A stretch of 53,231 nucleotides of DNA, taken from Azohydromonas aeria. Its GTDB lineage: Bacteria > Pseudomonadota > Gammaproteobacteria > Burkholderiales > Burkholderiaceae_C. The translations under genes were made by a program, and so were the position numbers. The stretch is from contig NZ_VIDQ01000053.1 in NCBI RefSeq assembly GCF_009760915.1, positions 1-53,231 on the forward strand, in the 5' to 3' direction. Below the pieces are notes generated by a model. It was not told the DNA's origin and searched no databases. It was given only the letters and a program-made list of their open reading frames with translations. Below are positions 50,117-53,231 of this stretch, piece by piece. Every line of letters starts with the position of its first letter. The stretch's first letter is position 1.

Positions 50117-52828
50117 ATGCATGCACGAGGCATTTCCGGCTTTCCGTACCACCTGGGCGTCGACTCGCTGGCCGACCTGGCCACGCGCGGCGACCGCGTG
50201 TGCGTCCTCAACATCCTGGGCGGCGAGTCGCGCCAGGTCACGCCCACGAGCCACGCCTTCTCCGGCGGCAACGTGGTGTTCGGCACCTCGCCCGGGCGCG
50301 GCGGGCAGCGGCTCAAGACGCCCGCGGGCGACATTCCCGTCTTCAACAACGTGCGCGAGGGCCTGGACGCGGGCCTGGCCTTCAACACCGGCGTGGTGTA
50401 CCTGCCGCCGTCGGGGGTGCGCGACGGCGTGGCCGAGCTCATCCGCGTCAATCCGGGGCTGCGCAAGATCGTGATCGTCACGGAGAAGATCGCCGTGCAC
50501 GACGCGCGCGAGATCCGCGCCATGGCGCAGCAGGCCGGGGTGGACGTGATCGGCGGCAACTGCCTGGGCGTGGCCGACTCCTGGAGCCGCGTGCGCATCG
50601 GCGGCGCGCTGGGCGGCGACCTGCCGCAGGACTCGCTGCTGCAGGGCTCGGTGGCGATCTTCTCCAACTCCGGCGGCTTCACCACCACCATCGCGCAGTA
50701 CCTCGCCAGCGAGGGCTGGGGCACGACGACCCTCGTGTCCTCGGGCAAGGACGTCTACATCCACTACGCCGCGCGCGACTTCGCGCATGCCTTCCGCAAC
50801 GACGGCCGCTCCCGCGCCGCGGTGCTGTACGCCGAGCCCGGCGGCTACTACGAGCAGGGCCTGGACTTCGGCAAGCCGGTGGTGGCCTGCGTGGTCGGGC
50901 GCTGGAAGTCCAAGCTCACCCGCGCCGTGGGCCACGCCGGCGCCATGGCCGGCTCCGGCGACAGCGCGCAGGACAAGGAGCGCTGGTTCATGGACAGCCT
51001 GGGCGTGGACGCGATCTTCACGCCCGACAACCCGGTGGTGTCGAGGAAGGGCGCGGTGGTGACCAACATCGCCCACATCCCGGCCGCGCTCACGGCGGTG
51101 ATGGCCCTGAGCGGCGCCAAGCCCGACTTCGCCCCGCGCGGCAGCCTGAGCCTCAAACCCTGGATGGCCAACGACCAGGGCCTGGTGCTTCCCGCGGAGC
51201 TGGCGCTGGAGCCGGTGGAGGCGCCGGCGCCTTATGCCGGGCAGATCGCCGCGCTCGGTAAACAGGTCGGCGCCGTGGTGGCGCGCCAGAACATGAAGGA
51301 CAAGTCCGGCGCCTCGCAGATGGACCCGGCCACGCAGGTGACGGCCGTGCACGGCCACCCGGTGCTGGACCTGGCGCTGCAGCCGCTGCAGGCGGTGTTC
51401 GCGCTGCCGCTGGTGCACGAGGTGGCGGGGGCCAACGAGCGCGCGCTGCTCGACATCGCGGTGGCGGCCGAGGTCAACCTGGTGGGCGACCCGGTGCTGG
51501 TGGCGGCGCAGGCCGCGCGCGACGCGGGCAACGCGCCCAATGCCGTGATGGCGGCGGCGGCGTCCATCGTCGGCCCGAAGCGCGTGGAGCGCGCGCTGGC
51601 CTGCACGCGGGTGCTGATCGAGCTGTTCCTGGGCTCGGGTTTGAAGGAGGGCAGCCAGGCGGGCTTCGACTTCAGCCGCATCCGCCTGGACGAGGCCGCG
51701 CGCGCGCTGTTCACGCAGCGCCCGGACGAGGCCAAGGACTCGCACCCCAAGGCCATGCTGCAGGCGGTGCGCCAGCGCAAGGTGAAGTCGGTGTTCCTGG
51801 ACTTCCTGCTGGCGCAGGACATCCCTCTGTCGCGCGACGCCATCCTGGCCGCCATCGCCGTGACCATCGCCTGGGGCCCGCTGCTGCGCAAGCGCATCAC
51901 GCGCCTCACGGCCGAGACGCTGCCCTGGTACCTGCGCCTCTACGGCGTGATGGTGGGCGCCACCATCGACGCGGAGAAGCACCAGTGGGGGTCGCTGGCC
52001 GGCATCTCGCAGGCCGAGCGCTACGGCAGCTGGACCATGGCCGACCTGTGCGCGCTGGCCGTCACGGGGCGCAAGCCGAGTGCCGCGGAAGCGATGCCGC
52101 TGCAGATGCTGATCGGGCTGCTGGTGTCCAACGGCCCGGGCTCGATCTCGGCGCAGGGCGCCAAGGGCGCCGTGTCGGCCGACGGCCCGCAGACGCCGGG
52201 CCGGGTGCAGATCAACAAGGCCATGGTCGGCTTCCTGACCCACACCGGCTACAGCCACGGCGGCAACGGCTTCGAGGGCATGGCCTTCCTGCTGGAGCAG
52301 TTCAAGGGATGCGATCTGAAGGACCCGTCCGACCCGAACCATGGGCTGGACCTCAAGGCCATGGCCACGCGCTTCGCCCAGGCCTACAAGGCCGAGAAAC
52401 GCGCGGCCAAGGAGGCGGGGCAGGAGCTGCGCGCGCTGCCCGGGGTGCACCACCCGGTGTTCAAGGGCAAGCCGGTCAACGTCGATCCGCGCGAGCGCTT
52501 CATTGCCGAGTTCATGGCCAAGCAGGGCCGCTACAACGTCTTCCACGCCTTCTACCGCGAGCTGGCGCAGGCGCTGTACGACGTGGGCGCGACGCCTTAC
52601 GTGTTCTGCGTCAACGTGGACGCCGTGATCGCCGCGCTGCTGCTGGGGCTGCTGTGGAAGGACCACCAGGCCGGCACGCTCAGCGTGCGCGACCTGGAGA
52701 ACGCCGCGTTCACCGTGTTCCTGTACGGCCGGATGATCGGCGCCGCTGCCGAAATCGACGACCACCTCAACCGCGGCCGCAACATGGACACGCGCACGCC
52801 CGAAGCGGCTTGCGCGCACGTCCTGTGA
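50117..52828 (+). CDS. ATP-citrate-lyase-like large subunit: CoA-ligase alpha plus citrate-synthase-like domain
   Basis: A 903-residue protein. Residues about 1-340 are a succinyl-CoA synthetase alpha-like CoA ligase with phospho-His H273 in AVGHAGAMAG. The C-terminal part is citrate-synthase-like: SNGPGSISAQGAKG near 670, HTGYSHGGNGFEGM, FCVNVDAVIAALL and YGRMIGAAAEIDDHL correspond in order to motifs of the lyase domain of ACLY. Compared by hand, the active-site His of the HGPAVSGA motif appears as Asn and the Arg of DRFGG as His, while the Asp of NVD is kept. It is about 290 residues longer than a typical AclA. ATG 50117 is favoured over 50111 by spacing to AGGAG. Citrate may not be the substrate. 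Confidence 0.75.
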   Translation: MHARGISGFPYHLGVDSLADLATRGDRVCVLNILGGESRQVTPTSHAFSGGNVVFGTSPGRGGQRLKTPAGDIPVFNNVREGLDAGLAFNTGVVYLPPSGVRDGVAELIRVNPGLRKIVIVTEKIAVHDAREIRAMAQQAGVDVIGGNCLGVADSWSRVRIGGALGGDLPQDSLLQGSVAIFSNSGGFTTTIAQYLASEGWGTTTLVSSGKDVYIHYAARDFAHAFRNDGRSRAAVLYAEPGGYYEQGLDFGKPVVACVVGRWKSKLTRAVGHAGAMAGSGDSAQDKERWFMDSLGVDAIFTPDNPVVSRKGAVVTNIAHIPAALTAVMALSGAKPDFAPRGSLSLKPWMANDQGLVLPAELALEPVEAPAPYAGQIAALGKQVGAVVARQNMKDKSGASQMDPATQVTAVHGHPVLDLALQPLQAVFALPLVHEVAGANERALLDIAVAAEVNLVGDPVLVAAQAARDAGNAPNAVMAAAASIVGPKRVERALACTRVLIELFLGSGLKEGSQAGFDFSRIRLDEAARALFTQRPDEAKDSHPKAMLQAVRQRKVKSVFLDFLLAQDIPLSRDAILAAIAVTIAWGPLLRKRITRLTAETLPWYLRLYGVMVGATIDAEKHQWGSLAGISQAERYGSWTMADLCALAVTGRKPSAAEAMPLQMLIGLLVSNGPGSISAQGAKGAVSADGPQTPGRVQINKAMVGFLTHTGYSHGGNGFEGMAFLLEQFKGCDLKDPSDPNHGLDLKAMATRFAQAYKAEKRAAKEAGQELRALPGVHHPVFKGKPVNVDPRERFIAEFMAKQGRYNVFHAFYRELAQALYDVGATPYVFCVNVDAVIAALLLGLLWKDHQAGTLSVRDLENAAFTVFLYGRMIGAAAEIDDHLNRGRNMDTRTPEAACAHVL

Positions 52829-52873
52829 GGGCCGCCGGTTACGGCGCGTGAACAAACCTCGACCAAAATCGAA

Positions 52874-52906
52874 GGTTTTATATCGTGGAAGCGGGTTTTG
52901 TATCGT
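52874..52906 (+). promoter_or_regulatory. Direct repeat before thiolase gene
   Basis: GGTTTTATATCGT (52874-52886) and GGTTTTGTATCGT (52894-52906) differ at one base and start 20 bases apart, two helical turns. They stand out as AT-rich in a GC-rich region 190 bases ahead of the thiolase ATG. The element could be a regulator site or part of a promoter. The rest of 52829-53098 shows no convincing gene. Confidence 0.45.
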
Positions 52907-53098
52907 AGGATCGTGAAATGTTCACGCAGGGCGGCGCAGGAGCGGCGCGCGTGCTGGCAAGCCGGTTGCCGCAATTTCGCGACCGGCCTGGACCGGCCGG
53001 CGCCTTCCGCACCGCCTGCAGCGACCTGAAGAAAAAATTCGTCGAATCGCCGCTCCGGCGCCTTCTTCCACCTGTGATTGAGACAACGAGGAGATCCC

Positions 53099-53231
53099 AT
53101 GACTGACATCGTCATCGTCGCCGCCGCCCGCACCGCCGTGGGCAAGTTCGGCGGTTCGCTGGCCAAGGTTTCCGCGCCCGAGCTGGGCGCCACCGTGATC
53201 AAGGCGCTGCTGGACAAGACCGGCGTGGGTG
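53099..53231 (+). CDS. Acetyl-CoA C-acetyltransferase (thiolase), 5' part only
   Basis: The first 44 residues are a thiolase N-terminus: IVIVAAARTAVGKFGGSLAKVSAPELGATVIKALL. This matches degradative or biosynthetic acetyl-CoA acetyltransferases (AtoB/PhaA). The rest, including the catalytic Cys, lies beyond the window. Strong GAGGAG upstream supports ATG 53099. Following an acetyl-CoA-releasing lyase-like enzyme, it could direct carbon to acetoacetyl-CoA and polyhydroxybutyrate; this is inference. Confidence 0.85.
   Translation, partial: MTDIVIVAAARTAVGKFGGSLAKVSAPELGATVIKALLDKTGVG

Noticed and set aside
50012..52855. 947-residue minus-strand open frame over the ATP-citrate-lyase-like large subunit
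   Set aside because: Low-complexity His/Arg/Val translation opposite a well-supported enzyme; long antisense frames are common at this GC content.
52918..53106. 62-residue open frame before the thiolase
   Set aside because: No family resemblance, weak translation signals and overlap with the thiolase start region.
1..53231. Insertion sequences, prophage genes, CRISPR arrays, tRNA or rRNA genes
   Set aside because: No transposase or integrase motifs, no regular spacer-repeat array and no tRNA-like cloverleaf or rRNA sequence were recognised on reading; a dedicated search was not possible.

Overview
The window is very GC-rich DNA, most likely from a Burkholderiales betaproteobacterium of Comamonadaceae type. 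The evidence is the pair of Bug-type (TctC-like) solute receptors, a Burkholderiales-style general porin, the tcu/tct tricarboxylate genes and EpsF/EpsG-type exopolysaccharide genes. I cannot name the genus. The left end carries a plasmid-type replication and partition locus: a leftward Rep_3-family initiator running off the window, an iteron array, parA, parB and two palindromic parS-like sites. The molecule is therefore probably a secondary replicon (chromid or megaplasmid) seen at its origin. A biosynthetic serA copy beside the origin fits a chromid, but this is inference.

Layout: (1) 1-4614, replication and partition. (2) 4603-12193, a HExxH protein, serA, a GluP/FucP-family sugar transporter, a LOG-family nucleotide phosphoribohydrolase and an overlapping multi-PAS hybrid histidine kinase. 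(3) 29341 down to 12204 on the minus strand, a 17-kb Wzx/Wzy-type exopolysaccharide operon of 14 genes, mostly overlapping by 1-8 bases: initiating sugar transferase, glycosyltransferases, UDP-glucose dehydrogenase, EpsF and EpsG, a Wzy-like polymerase, an acyltransferase, a two-domain beta-helix protein, a flippase and, last, a lipoprotein of the galactose oxidase (copper radical oxidase) family with all copper ligands and the Cys-Tyr cofactor residues recognisable. No Wza/OPX outer-membrane exporter is present. (4) 29886-32262, a beta-carbonic anhydrase and a SulP transporter, probably a bicarbonate module. (5) 32259-34203, an AraC-family regulator divergent from an NmrA-like reductase across nested palindromes.

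(6) 34269-53231, a tricarboxylate-themed region: a LysR regulator, tcuA-tcuB (tricarballylate oxidation), a Bug receptor translationally coupled to a split ChrA-type transporter pair, a divergent LysR regulator, an orphan ModA-like binding protein, a porin, the TctD/TctE two-component system, tctC-tctB-tctA, a two-gene ATP-citrate-lyase-like enzyme and the start of a thiolase. Three promoters here (before tcuA, before the Bug-chrA operon and before the ModA-like gene) align without gaps over about 69 bp. They share an ATTGATG-containing half-site and a TTCACR-N17 promoter core, which suggests one LysR-controlled regulon.

The points most worth following are the shared regulatory element, the copper radical oxidase inside the exopolysaccharide operon, the Bug-ChrA coupling, and the divergent ATP-citrate-lyase-like pair with altered lyase active-site residues. 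No tRNA, rRNA, CRISPR array or insertion sequence was recognised.
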